37,576 nt of DNA from NCBI RefSeq assembly GCF_024919275.1, contig NZ_JANWGH010000003.1, positions 1 through 37,576 on the forward strand. Reading direction: 5' to 3'. Under the pieces are notes generated by a model that worked only from the letters and a program-made list of their open reading frames with translations, was not told where the DNA came from and did no database searches. The translations under genes and the position numbers were made by a program. Within the stretch, counting starts at the first letter, position 1; every line of letters starts with the position of its first letter. This document shows, in pieces, positions 8,648-17,306 of the stretch. This DNA is from Algoriphagus limi. Its GTDB lineage: Bacteria > Bacteroidota > Bacteroidia > Cytophagales > Cyclobacteriaceae.

Positions 8648-9703
8648 ATGAGAAATTTTCTATTGCTAATCTTTTTTATTCCATTCCTTTCTTTTGCACA
8701 AACAGACTCTTTGATCTTCAAAAATCAGGATGTGATCGTGGGAGAAATCAAATCCATGAATCGGGGAGTTATCCAAATTGAGACAGATTATTCGGATAGT
8801 GATTTTAAGATCAAATGGAATGAGCTCATCTATGTCAAATCGGATACGCGATACCTTTTTACTCTGAGAGATGGCACTCGACTAAATGGGAAAATTAGCA
8901 CGCTTGAGGATGGGACTTTTTTAATCCGCTATGTAGACCCGGCGGCCTTTATCCGAATCAAGAAAGGTGAAAAGGAAGAAGATCAGCAAGTACAGGAGCA
9001 AATCGTCACATCCAGTGAGATTGTTTTTATGAATGCTTTGGATGACGGCTTTTGGAGCCGGTTATCAGCTAGTATTGATTTAGGATGGAGCCTTACTAAA
9101 GCCAACAACCTCCGTCAATTTAACATTAGAAGCGGCTTGGGCTATCTGGCGGATCGCTGGAAAATAAATTCCTCTTTTAACAATATTCGATCAAATCAAG
9201 ATGAAGTTGAACCTACAAAAAGAACTGATGCTAATGCATCATTTGTCTATTTTCTTCCAAAAGACTGGTTCCTTTTGTATGATTTTACTTTTTTATCTAA
9301 CACCGAACAATTGATTCGAGCGCGGGTAGGTAATAAAGTCGGATTCGGTAAATACCTTGTCCATACTAACAAATCCTATTTTGGTTTTCAACTGGGAGCC
9401 AACCTTAACAATGAAACCTATTTTGATGATACTCCTGGAAGAAGATCCGGAGAAGCATTTTTAGGGTCAGAACTCAATCTTTACGATATCGGAGACTTAA
9501 CATTTTTCTCCTCGGTTTTTGCATATCCCAACTTGACAGAAAAAGGCCGATTCAGAACAGATTTTCGTCTCGATTTAAAATATGAGTTCCTGGAAGATTT
9601 TTATGTCAACTTAGGAACGACCATCAACTACGATAACCGACCGATTTCTGGAGCTTCAAGCCTTGATTATATCTTCCAAACAACTATAGGCTGGAGCCTT
9701 TAA
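8648..9703 (+). CDS. DUF481-like outer-membrane beta-barrel protein (first of a tandem pair)
   Basis: The 351-residue protein starts with a signal peptide (MRNFLLLIFFIPFLSFAQ). An N-terminal region of short beta repeats, about 20-95, contains VGEIKSMNRGVIQIETDYSD and LRDGTRLNGKI, resembling the small beta-barrel repeats found before DUF481 domains. A C-terminal beta-barrel of about 200 residues (KANNLRQFN, FRTDFRLDLKYEFLEDFYVN, YIFQTTIGWSL) follows. DUF481 proteins (YdiY type) are outer-membrane proteins of unknown function. It is paralogous to the next gene, 2 bases away, and both are probably in one transcript. The start is supported by the signal peptide; a TATTTTTA at 8623-8630 could be a -7 element. 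Confidence 0.75.
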   Translation: MRNFLLLIFFIPFLSFAQTDSLIFKNQDVIVGEIKSMNRGVIQIETDYSDSDFKIKWNELIYVKSDTRYLFTLRDGTRLNGKISTLEDGTFLIRYVDPAAFIRIKKGEKEEDQQVQEQIVTSSEIVFMNALDDGFWSRLSASIDLGWSLTKANNLRQFNIRSGLGYLADRWKINSSFNNIRSNQDEVEPTKRTDANASFVYFLPKDWFLLYDFTFLSNTEQLIRARVGNKVGFGKYLVHTNKSYFGFQLGANLNNETYFDDTPGRRSGEAFLGSELNLYDIGDLTFFSSVFAYPNLTEKGRFRTDFRLDLKYEFLEDFYVNLGTTINYDNRPISGASSLDYIFQTTIGWSL

Positions 9704-9705
9704 GA

Positions 9706-10767
9706 ATGGATCATATCAAAAGAAGTTGTTTATTTCTACTAGTTTTTATTTTTCCCTTTATTGGATGGGCTTCTCCTTTAGACACCCTTCAATTAGTTGA
9801 TGGGACTGTTTTAGTCGGGCAGATCAAAAGCATGGAGCGTGGTCTATTAGTTTTGAAGGTTGATTTTTCTGAGAAAAATCTTGAGGTCAACTTTTCAAAA
9901 ATCTCCAATATTAAAAGCGTCCAATCGTTTTTGGTATCATTGGAAAATGGCCTGCACATTGAAGCCGAGATCAATCAATTTGAAGGAGATTCCCTAAATT
10001 TTAAAATAACTCATCCTACTCGTAGACAACAATCAAAATATGGGATCAAAACAGGAGATTTTTTCAGATATTCTAGGGAAGATATTATCCAATTTTACCA
10101 AATAAGCGAAAGCATAAAAAGTCGTATTGATGGAGAAATCGGGATTGGGTTTAACCTTGCAAAGGCAAATAACCTGAGGCAATATTCGCTGCGAGATGTC
10201 CTCAGATACAATGGTAACCGATTTATGCTGGTTCAATATTTTAATGGAATTCGGTCCATCCAAAAGGAAACCATTCCTATCTATCGTTATGATGCGAGTA
10301 TGGTAGGTCTTTACTATTTACCTAAAGAATGGTTTGTGATGGGGCTAGTCAGTTTTCTAAGCAATACTCAACAACTTTTGGATTTGAGAACTGGCTACAA
10401 AGTAGGTTTTGGAAAATTTTTGGTCTATTCCAATAAAGCCACTTGGTCATTCATTGGTGGGGTAAATTTGAACCGGGAAAAGTTTAAAGAGTTAAGTACA
10501 ATTCAAAAAAGTACAGAAGGGGTTTTTACCTCGCAATTTGAGGTTAAGGACTTTAGCGTATTTGATATTATTTCCACGCTTAGTTTCTTTAACAGTTTCA
10601 CAGAAGCAAACCGGGTACGAACTGATTTCAGACTTGACATCAAATATGATCTATTGGATGATTTGTATTTGAAATTAGGAACATCAGTCAATTATGACAA
10701 TCAACCTACAGAAGGGGCTTCTAAGACCGATTATATCATTCAAACCACAATTGGTTGGATTTTTTAG
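9706..10767 (+). CDS. DUF481-like outer-membrane beta-barrel protein (second of a tandem pair)
   Basis: This 353-residue protein has the same plan as the preceding gene: signal peptide (about 1-22, ending GWAS), repeat region (VGQIKSMERGLLVLKVDFSE) and barrel. Shared phrases include KANNLRQ, YFLP/YLPK-WF, FLSNT-QQL/EQL, KVGFGK-LV, RTDFRLD-KY and a final QTTIGW. The two genes therefore arose by duplication, with the N-terminal region and loops diverged most. The start codon is 2 bases after the stop of the first copy, implying co-transcription and probable translational coupling. Function is unknown; two partners of a heteromeric or alternative channel is one possibility, but this is inference. 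No terminator hairpin is seen after it, only a T-rich stretch. Confidence 0.75.
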   Translation: MDHIKRSCLFLLVFIFPFIGWASPLDTLQLVDGTVLVGQIKSMERGLLVLKVDFSEKNLEVNFSKISNIKSVQSFLVSLENGLHIEAEINQFEGDSLNFKITHPTRRQQSKYGIKTGDFFRYSREDIIQFYQISESIKSRIDGEIGIGFNLAKANNLRQYSLRDVLRYNGNRFMLVQYFNGIRSIQKETIPIYRYDASMVGLYYLPKEWFVMGLVSFLSNTQQLLDLRTGYKVGFGKFLVYSNKATWSFIGGVNLNREKFKELSTIQKSTEGVFTSQFEVKDFSVFDIISTLSFFNSFTEANRVRTDFRLDIKYDLLDDLYLKLGTSVNYDNQPTEGASKTDYIIQTTIGWIF

Positions 10768-10848
10768 CGTATAATCCTTCTTTTTTTCCTTTAGTCGAAG
10801 GCATTTGCCTCCAGTATCATTTTTACACAATAGACCGATTCTCCTCGT

Positions 10849-10856
10849 TAATTTTG
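10849..10856 (+). promoter_or_regulatory. Candidate -7 element upstream of the alpha/beta hydrolase gene
   Basis: TAATTTTG fits TAnnTTTG and lies 41 bases before the start codon at 10898. No TTG is found at a suitable -33 distance, so confidence is low. If real, it would drive the hydrolase and possibly the efflux operon. Confidence 0.35.
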
Positions 10857-10897
10857 TCTAGTAAGAACCATTCTAGGTAATCATCAGTTTAGCCTTC

Positions 10898-11680
10898 ATG
10901 TTGCATTACAAAACATATCCAAATCCAAATTCTGAGGAATGGGTTGTCTTTGTCCATGGTGCCGGAGGCTCTTCTGCAGTGTGGTATAAGCAGATTAAGG
11001 ACTTTAAGGAGCAGTTTAATCTCCTATTGATTGATCTTCGGGGTCATGGAAAGTCTACCAATCTGCCCCAGGCCATCTATCAAAAGGAATATACTTTTGA
11101 GGATGTAACTCGGGATATCATTGAAGTTTTGGATGAATTGAAAATGCCTCCAGCTCATTTTATGGGGGTGTCTTTGGGGACAATTTTGGCTAGACAGCTT
11201 GCCGAAATGGAGCCTTGGAGAGTAAAATCCCTTGTGTTGGCAGGGGCTGTGACTCGGTTGACGATAAAATCCCGGGTTCTAGTATTTCTTGGAAATACCT
11301 TTAAGAAGGTAATTCCGTACATGTGGCTATACCGACTGTTCGCCTATATTATTTTGCCGCGAAAGCAGCATTCTGAATCTAGGAATTTATTCATTCGGGA
11401 AGCTAAGAAATTATGCCAAAAGGAATTCATCCGGTGGTTTAAACTGACGAAGGATATCAATCCGCTTCTTCGATATTTCAAAGAAGTTGATATCCGAATC
11501 CCAACCCTATATGTGATGGGAGATCAGGATGTCATGTTTTTGGAACCGGTGATTCAAATTGTAAAAGAGCATAAAAATGCTATGCTAAAGGTGCTTGAAC
11601 AATGTGGCCATGTGGTCAATGTCGAGCGCCCTCAGGAATTTAATCAGCTATCAATGGCTTTTTTGAAAAGCCTTAATTAA
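10898..11680 (+). CDS. Alpha/beta hydrolase
   Basis: The 260-residue cytoplasmic protein has the alpha/beta hydrolase signature. The oxyanion loop HGAGGS is at 20-25 and is followed by LIDLRGHGKS. The nucleophile elbow is GVSLG with S92, the likely acid is D211 in MGDQDVMF, and the histidine is H238 in CGHVVNVERP. The triad is therefore complete. The family includes esterases, lactonases and peptidases, and the sequence does not tell the substrate. The gene lies 19 bases before the RND efflux operon and may be co-transcribed with it. Confidence 0.88.
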   Translation: MLHYKTYPNPNSEEWVVFVHGAGGSSAVWYKQIKDFKEQFNLLLIDLRGHGKSTNLPQAIYQKEYTFEDVTRDIIEVLDELKMPPAHFMGVSLGTILARQLAEMEPWRVKSLVLAGAVTRLTIKSRVLVFLGNTFKKVIPYMWLYRLFAYIILPRKQHSESRNLFIREAKKLCQKEFIRWFKLTKDINPLLRYFKEVDIRIPTLYVMGDQDVMFLEPVIQIVKEHKNAMLKVLEQCGHVVNVERPQEFNQLSMAFLKSLN

Positions 11681-11699
11681 TTATTCAGCACTTTTCTAC

Positions 11700-12782
11700 A
11701 TGAAAAAACAAACGAAGGTTATTCTATTTGTTGTGATCGCTTTGGTGATCATTGCGGCAGTAATCTATCCAAGATTGGATCAGCGAAGCTCCAATGATAA
11801 TTCCGTTACCTCAGTCGGTGCGGGACCCGGTCAGCCAAGTGCTCTGCCGGTGGATGTGGTAAAGCTCAAGCGGGAGACATTAGTCAATCAGCTACAAGTA
11901 ACGGGAAGTATTTTGGCAAATGAATCAGTCAATCTGCGATCAGAGGTTTCCGGTTTGGTCACACGAATTGCCTTCAAGGAAGGCCAATATGTAACCAAGG
12001 GTACGCCGCTTCTGTACTTAGATGATGATGAACTTCAGGCACAATATCAGCGCTTGCAGTATACCCAAAAATTGTACGAAACCCAGGAAAATCGCCAAAA
12101 GCAATTATTAGCTCGGGAGGCGATTAGCCAAGAAGAATATGATATCGCTCTAAACCAGTATAATACCATTGTTTCCGATATTAAATTGGTCGAAGCTCAA
12201 TTAGCAAAGCGGATCATTCGGGCTCCATTTAACGGAATTCTTGGTCTTCGTCAGGTATCTGAAGGAAGCGTCATTGGAACAGCAGACGTGATCACAAACA
12301 TTGTGAATATTGATCCAATCAAAATCGAATTTTCTATCCCAGAGCGATATGCCAATCTGGTAAAAATTGGTTCGACGATTTATTTCTCAAATGAAGCATC
12401 TGATTCTGAATTTGAGGGAACAGTATATGCTTTTGAACCGCAAATTGATGCAGCCACTCGGACGATGATGCTTCGAGCTCAAAGTCCTAATAAGGACAAT
12501 CAATTTCTTCCGGGAATGTATGTTCGAATTCGATTTGTGTTGGGAGAAACAGAAAATGCACTCATGGTCCCCGCGGAATCCGTTATTCCGGAACTTCAGG
12601 GGTATAAGGTTTACGTAGTGGGAGCTGATAACAAAGCCGAAGAACGAGTTGTGGAGATTGGTACACGTACCGATACCCAAGTTCAGATAGTCAGTGGTCT
12701 TCAGGAAGGGGATTTGGTTCTAGCTACAGGAATTTTGCAGGCGAGAGAGGGTATGCCTCTAGAATACACCCAAATCAATTAA
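11700..12782 (+). CDS. RND efflux periplasmic adaptor (membrane fusion protein)
   Basis: This is a 360-residue HlyD/AcrA-type adaptor linking the inner-membrane pump to the TolC-like channel. It is anchored by an N-terminal hydrophobic helix (about 7-24). The first half of the lipoyl domain is around 65-105 (SEVSGLVTRIAFKEGQYVTKG), a short coiled-coil hairpin spans about 110-165, and the returning lipoyl half reads RIIRAPFNGILGLRQVSEGS. Beta-barrel and membrane-proximal domains complete it. It is the first gene of the three-gene efflux operon, one base upstream of the pump gene. Together the three form a tripartite exporter; the substrates are not evident and no regulator is adjacent. Confidence 0.92.
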   Translation: MKKQTKVILFVVIALVIIAAVIYPRLDQRSSNDNSVTSVGAGPGQPSALPVDVVKLKRETLVNQLQVTGSILANESVNLRSEVSGLVTRIAFKEGQYVTKGTPLLYLDDDELQAQYQRLQYTQKLYETQENRQKQLLAREAISQEEYDIALNQYNTIVSDIKLVEAQLAKRIIRAPFNGILGLRQVSEGSVIGTADVITNIVNIDPIKIEFSIPERYANLVKIGSTIYFSNEASDSEFEGTVYAFEPQIDAATRTMMLRAQSPNKDNQFLPGMYVRIRFVLGETENALMVPAESVIPELQGYKVYVVGADNKAEERVVEIGTRTDTQVQIVSGLQEGDLVLATGILQAREGMPLEYTQIN

Positions 12783-12783
12783 A

Positions 12784-15700
12784 ATGGCCAGCTTATCAAA
12801 TATTAGTATCAACCGGCCGGTTTTGGCCATTGTGATGTCCTTGATCATCCTCCTTTTCGGAGCGATCGGGATTTCCCTGCTTGGTATCCGTGAGTTTCCC
12901 AGCGTGGATCCACCGGTAATTAGTGTTCGGACCAACTACGTCGGAGCGAATGCTGATGTAATTGAAGCCCAGATTACCGAACCCTTGGAAGAAGCCATTA
13001 ATGGTATCCAAGGGATTAAATCACTTACTTCAACAAGTAATGATGGTGCAAGTAGCATTACCGTGGAATTTGATGTGGGTGCGGATTTGGAAGCAGCAGC
13101 GAATGATGTTCGGGATAAGGTAGCTGGAGCTCAGCGAAACCTACCTCCAGATGCAGAACCTCCGGTAGTTTCTAAAGCGGATGCGGATTCTCAGCCCATC
13201 GTCTTTTTGAATGTTAAAAGTGATAAGCGTAGTTTGTTGGAGTTGTCTGACATTGCTTCCAATGTTTTCAAAGAGCGTTTACAGACAATTCCTGGGGTAA
13301 GCCGGGTACAGATTTGGGGAGAGAAGGAATACGCCATTCGGCTTCGAATGGACCCTCTGAAAATGGCATCCTATGGGGTGACTCCTTTAGATGTTTTACA
13401 AAAGGTTCAATCTGAAAACGTAGAGTTGCCTTCTGGCCGAATCGAGGGAGAAACCATCGAACTTTCCGTTCGGACAAAAAGCCGTCTTTCCACGCCTCAG
13501 GAATTCAATCAACTAATCATCAAGGAAGATCAGAATAACATTGTTCGTTTTCAAGATGTGGGAAGGGCTGAGTTAGCAGCTTTGAATGAGCGGACTGTTT
13601 TAAAAAGAGACGGTGTTCCTATGGTTGGGGTAGTATTGGTGCCTCTTCCCGGTTCAAACAACATTGAGATTGTAGATGAATTTTACAGACGATTAGAATT
13701 CATCGAAAAGGACTTACCAGCCGATGTGGGTCTTGAAATCGGTTTTGACTCTACACAATATATTCGAAACTCCATTGCAGAGGTACAGGAGACGATTATT
13801 ACCGCCTTCATTCTCGTGGTGGCTATTATCTTCCTATTCCTTCGAGATTGGCGCACCACCTTTATTCCGGTATTGACTATTCCGATTTCATTGATTGGGG
13901 TATTCTTTATCATGTATTTGATGGATTTCTCCATCAATGTTTTAACACTTCTAGGAATCGTGCTTTCCATTGGTCTGGTGGTGGATGATGCCATTGTAGT
14001 TTTGGAGAATATCTATGCCCGAATAGAAAAAGGAGAAAAACCTCTAGAAGCTGCGAGAAAAGGATCAGAGGAAATTTTCTTCGCCGTAATTGCAACTACG
14101 GTTGCTTTGGCTGCGGTATTCTTGCCAGTTATTTTCTTGACTGGAACCACAGGTAGACTTTTCCGGGAATTCGGAATTGTAGTAGCTGGTTCGGTAATTA
14201 TCTCTTCATTTGTGGCATTGACCATGACTCCTATGCTAAGTTCCAAATTGCTTAAGCGTAGAGAAAAACATAATTGGTTCTACACGAAGACAGAGCCTGT
14301 TTTTGTTTGGCTGAATGAGAAGTATGATAATATCCTCAGTCAATTCTTTAAAGTCCGATGGATGGCATTTCCGATCATTGGTGTTATGGGCTTTGGGATT
14401 TATTGGCTCTTTAATCAAATCCCATCAGAACTAACACCAACCGAGGATCGAGGAGAGATCCGTATCAATATGTCAGGTCCTGAGGGAGCTACTTTCTCTT
14501 ACATGGATCGAGTTATTGATGAGATGGTAGCTGATTTCAAGCAAAGCATTCCAGAAAATGAACTTTCCGGAATTATTTCAGTGACCTCCCCTGGCTTTGG
14601 TACAGCTAGTACCAACTCAGGCTTTGGCCGATTGATCTTAACGGATCTGGATAAAAGGGAGCGATCTCAGCAGCAAATCTTTGGCGAGGTAAACCAAAAG
14701 TTGCAGAAATATACAGCTGTAAGAGCTTTTGCTTCCCAGCCTCAGGCGATTGGTAATAGAAGGGGTGGCTTGCCGGTGCAGTATGTAATTCAGGCGCCTA
14801 CCTTGGAAAAACTTAAAGAAGTGATTCCTCCTTTCATGGAAAAGGTGAATCAAAGCCCTGCCTTCATTTTCGCAGATATCAATTTGAAATTCACTAAGCC
14901 GGAATTGGAAATTGAAATCGATCGGGAAAAGGCTAGAAATATCGGTGTCTCCGTGCAGGAAATTGCTCGAACATTACAGCTTTCTTATTCTGGTCAGCGT
15001 TTTGCCTATTTCATTATGAATGGTAAGCAATACCAAGTAGTGGGTGAAATGCAACTTGAGGACCGAAATGAGCCACTCAATCTTCGTATGCTTTATGTTC
15101 GGGCTGAAAATGGTCAATTGGTTCAGTTAGACAACTTGGTTAAAGTTGTAGAAAAGAGCACGCCTCCTCAGTTATACCGATATAACCGTTTCGTTTCAGC
15201 GACTGTATCAGCAAACTTAGCTGATGGGTATACAATTGGTGATGGGTTGGATGAAATGGACCGAATATCTGCTGAGGTATTGGACGACTCCTTTGCCACT
15301 GATGTATCAGGTCCATCCAAGGAATTCCGTGAGAGTTCAAACAGCTTGATATTCGCATTCTTGTTTGCATTGGTGCTGATTTACTTGGTTCTTTCTGCAC
15401 AATTTGAAAGTTTCTTGGATCCTTTGACGATCATGTTCACCGTACCATTGGCCTTGTTTGGTGCCTTGTTTACACTTTGGTCTTTCGATTACACCTTGAA
15501 TATTTTCTCTCAGATTGGGATCATCATGTTGATCGGTTTGGTGACGAAAAACGGTATTTTGATCGTGGAATTTGCCAATCAACGAAAAGCTCATGGACTA
15601 TCCGTCAATGAGGCAATTTATGGTGCGGCAGTTGCTCGATTTAGGCCGATTTTGATGACATCCCTTTCCACTATCTTGGGAATTTTGCCAATTGCTTTGG

Positions 15701-15846
15701 GACTAGGAGCAGGTGCTGAGAGCCGTGTGCCTATGGGAGCAGCGGTAATTGGTGGGTTGACATTCGCTACTGTTTTGACCTTGTTTATAATCCCGGCTAT
15801 CTATACTTATTTGACTTCTAAGGAAGGACGACTCGCAAGAACGTAA
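12784..15846 (+). CDS. RND multidrug efflux pump, HAE1 family inner-membrane permease
   Basis: This 1020-residue AcrB/MexB-like proton-driven exporter has the expected 12 membrane segments and two large periplasmic loops. The proton-relay residues are present: the TM4 pair D401-D402 in LSIGLVVDDAIVVLEN and the TM10 lysine K922 in GLVTKNGILIVEFAN, matching D407, D408 and K940 of AcrB. It is slightly shorter than AcrB (1049). Its start lies one base after the adaptor stop and its stop overlaps the ATG of the TolC-like gene, so translation is coupled through all three genes. Confidence 0.95.
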   Translation: MASLSNISINRPVLAIVMSLIILLFGAIGISLLGIREFPSVDPPVISVRTNYVGANADVIEAQITEPLEEAINGIQGIKSLTSTSNDGASSITVEFDVGADLEAAANDVRDKVAGAQRNLPPDAEPPVVSKADADSQPIVFLNVKSDKRSLLELSDIASNVFKERLQTIPGVSRVQIWGEKEYAIRLRMDPLKMASYGVTPLDVLQKVQSENVELPSGRIEGETIELSVRTKSRLSTPQEFNQLIIKEDQNNIVRFQDVGRAELAALNERTVLKRDGVPMVGVVLVPLPGSNNIEIVDEFYRRLEFIEKDLPADVGLEIGFDSTQYIRNSIAEVQETIITAFILVVAIIFLFLRDWRTTFIPVLTIPISLIGVFFIMYLMDFSINVLTLLGIVLSIGLVVDDAIVVLENIYARIEKGEKPLEAARKGSEEIFFAVIATTVALAAVFLPVIFLTGTTGRLFREFGIVVAGSVIISSFVALTMTPMLSSKLLKRREKHNWFYTKTEPVFVWLNEKYDNILSQFFKVRWMAFPIIGVMGFGIYWLFNQIPSELTPTEDRGEIRINMSGPEGATFSYMDRVIDEMVADFKQSIPENELSGIISVTSPGFGTASTNSGFGRLILTDLDKRERSQQQIFGEVNQKLQKYTAVRAFASQPQAIGNRRGGLPVQYVIQAPTLEKLKEVIPPFMEKVNQSPAFIFADINLKFTKPELEIEIDREKARNIGVSVQEIARTLQLSYSGQRFAYFIMNGKQYQVVGEMQLEDRNEPLNLRMLYVRAENGQLVQLDNLVKVVEKSTPPQLYRYNRFVSATVSANLADGYTIGDGLDEMDRISAEVLDDSFATDVSGPSKEFRESSNSLIFAFLFALVLIYLVLSAQFESFLDPLTIMFTVPLALFGALFTLWSFDYTLNIFSQIGIIMLIGLVTKNGILIVEFANQRKAHGLSVNEAIYGAAVARFRPILMTSLSTILGILPIALGLGAGAESRVPMGAAVIGGLTFATVLTLFIIPAIYTYLTSKEGRLART

Positions 15847-17195
15847 TGAAGAAACTATTGTTTGGGTTCCTAGTGAGCCTCATGATACAGCCAATTTGGG
15901 CACAGGATTCGGAATCTTTAGATCTTGAAAAGGCCTTGCAGCTTGGCTTGGAAAATAATTTCCAAGTCAAAATTGCTGTGGAAACCATCAACCTTCGACA
16001 AGGAGAAATTGGGGTTGGATGGTCTGCCTTTTTGCCTGTGGTAGATGCTATCTATACCCGTAACTTTTCAAACGAAGACGTAACACAGACCTTTGTCAGT
16101 GATCCGGAGACGCCAAGAGAGATTTTAGGTGCAAAATCCCGCTCCGAAAACTTCACTCTTGCGGCTATTTATGGTTTTCGACCAGAGGCGATTGTGGCGA
16201 TTAAGCGCTTGGGGCAGTTGGCTGAAATTTCTGAATTAGATGCTAAAGTAGCGGTGGAAAATACCGTTGCGGCGATTTCTACAGCATATTACCGATTAGT
16301 ATTGGAATTGCAGCGCTACCAGGTTTTGGAGCGGACTTTGGAACTGAGTAAAGCCCGATTGGATATTGCCCAGGCTCAATATGAATTGGGAGGAGCCGGA
16401 AAAAGAGATTTCCTAACTGCGGAAGTCGATTATAATACAGACTTGAGCCTTTTGAAAAATCAGTCTCAAATCATTGAAGCAGCGCGGATTAATCTCAATG
16501 AATTGATGGCCTTGGAGCCAGGAACTGAGTTTGTGGTGAATGATACCATCACGGTCAGTGATGAATTGCGATTGATTGATTTGGAAGAAAATGCCTTGAT
16601 GGAAAATAAGCAGTGGCTTATTACTCAGCGGCAGGAAAACGTTGCTTTTCTTCAGTTAAGGGAATTACAGGCATCCAGACTTCCGGCGATTAATTTGAAT
16701 GCCAACTACGCCAACAACACTTTCAATTCAGATGCGGGTTTTTTGATTCAAAACCAACGTGCCGGCTTCAACTATGGGGGGAATATTTCTTTTAATCTCT
16801 TTTCAGGATTTTCTTTGAACCGAAGAATCCAAAATGCGCGAGTACAGCAGAGGATACAAGAATATACTGTTGATCAATTTGAGATTCAGTTGAAATCTGA
16901 TCTATATCGTGCATTCAACACTTACCAAAATAACCGAGAGTTATTGGAGATTGAACAGCGCAATTATGCAGTGGCTAAAGAAAGTAGCGAAATAGCACTG
17001 GAACGGTTCCGTTTGGGGATTGCGTCTTACTTGGAATTCCGTGACGCTCAGGTGAATTTGCTAACAGCTGAAAACCGACTGATTACCTCTATTTACAATA
17101 TTAAAGAGCAGGAGATCGAGTTGCTTCGACTTTCAGGAAAAATCTTTTTCGAAAACAGTTCTCAGGCCTGGGTTCCGCCGGGTTCAGACCAGTGA
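15846..17195 (+). CDS. TolC family outer-membrane efflux channel
   Basis: The 449-residue protein has a signal peptide (MKKLLFGFLVSLMIQPIWAQ) and the duplicated OEP architecture of long helices (about 20-215 and 230-435), with motifs such as LDLEKALQLGLENNFQVKIA and the repeat-type ALERFRLGIASYLEFRDAQV. It is the outer-membrane exit duct of the RND operon. Its ATG overlaps the pump stop by one base (TAATG). An inverted repeat starts 28 bases after its stop and may end the operon. Confidence 0.92.
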   Translation: MKKLLFGFLVSLMIQPIWAQDSESLDLEKALQLGLENNFQVKIAVETINLRQGEIGVGWSAFLPVVDAIYTRNFSNEDVTQTFVSDPETPREILGAKSRSENFTLAAIYGFRPEAIVAIKRLGQLAEISELDAKVAVENTVAAISTAYYRLVLELQRYQVLERTLELSKARLDIAQAQYELGGAGKRDFLTAEVDYNTDLSLLKNQSQIIEAARINLNELMALEPGTEFVVNDTITVSDELRLIDLEENALMENKQWLITQRQENVAFLQLRELQASRLPAINLNANYANNTFNSDAGFLIQNQRAGFNYGGNISFNLFSGFSLNRRIQNARVQQRIQEYTVDQFEIQLKSDLYRAFNTYQNNRELLEIEQRNYAVAKESSEIALERFRLGIASYLEFRDAQVNLLTAENRLITSIYNIKEQEIELLRLSGKIFFENSSQAWVPPGSDQ

Positions 17196-17222
17196 AAATT
17201 TCTTAATTGACTTATTGACAAA

Positions 17223-17258
17223 GGTACCAATCCTGACTTTTGTTAGGATTGGCATACC
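17223..17258. repeat. Imperfect inverted repeat after the efflux operon
   Basis: CCAATCCT (17227-17234) pairs with AGGATTGG (17245-17252) around a 10-base loop. The stem extends by GGTA/TACC across a 2-base bulge, giving 12 bp in all. There is no T-run after it, so it is not a classic intrinsic terminator. It may be an mRNA 3'-end stabiliser or a leader hairpin/operator of the lytic transglycosylase gene that starts 48 bases later. Confidence 0.45.
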
Positions 17259-17306
17259 ATTTGACTATCAGGGCTTTCGAACCATTCGGGAATTTTTCCC
17301 TTATGC

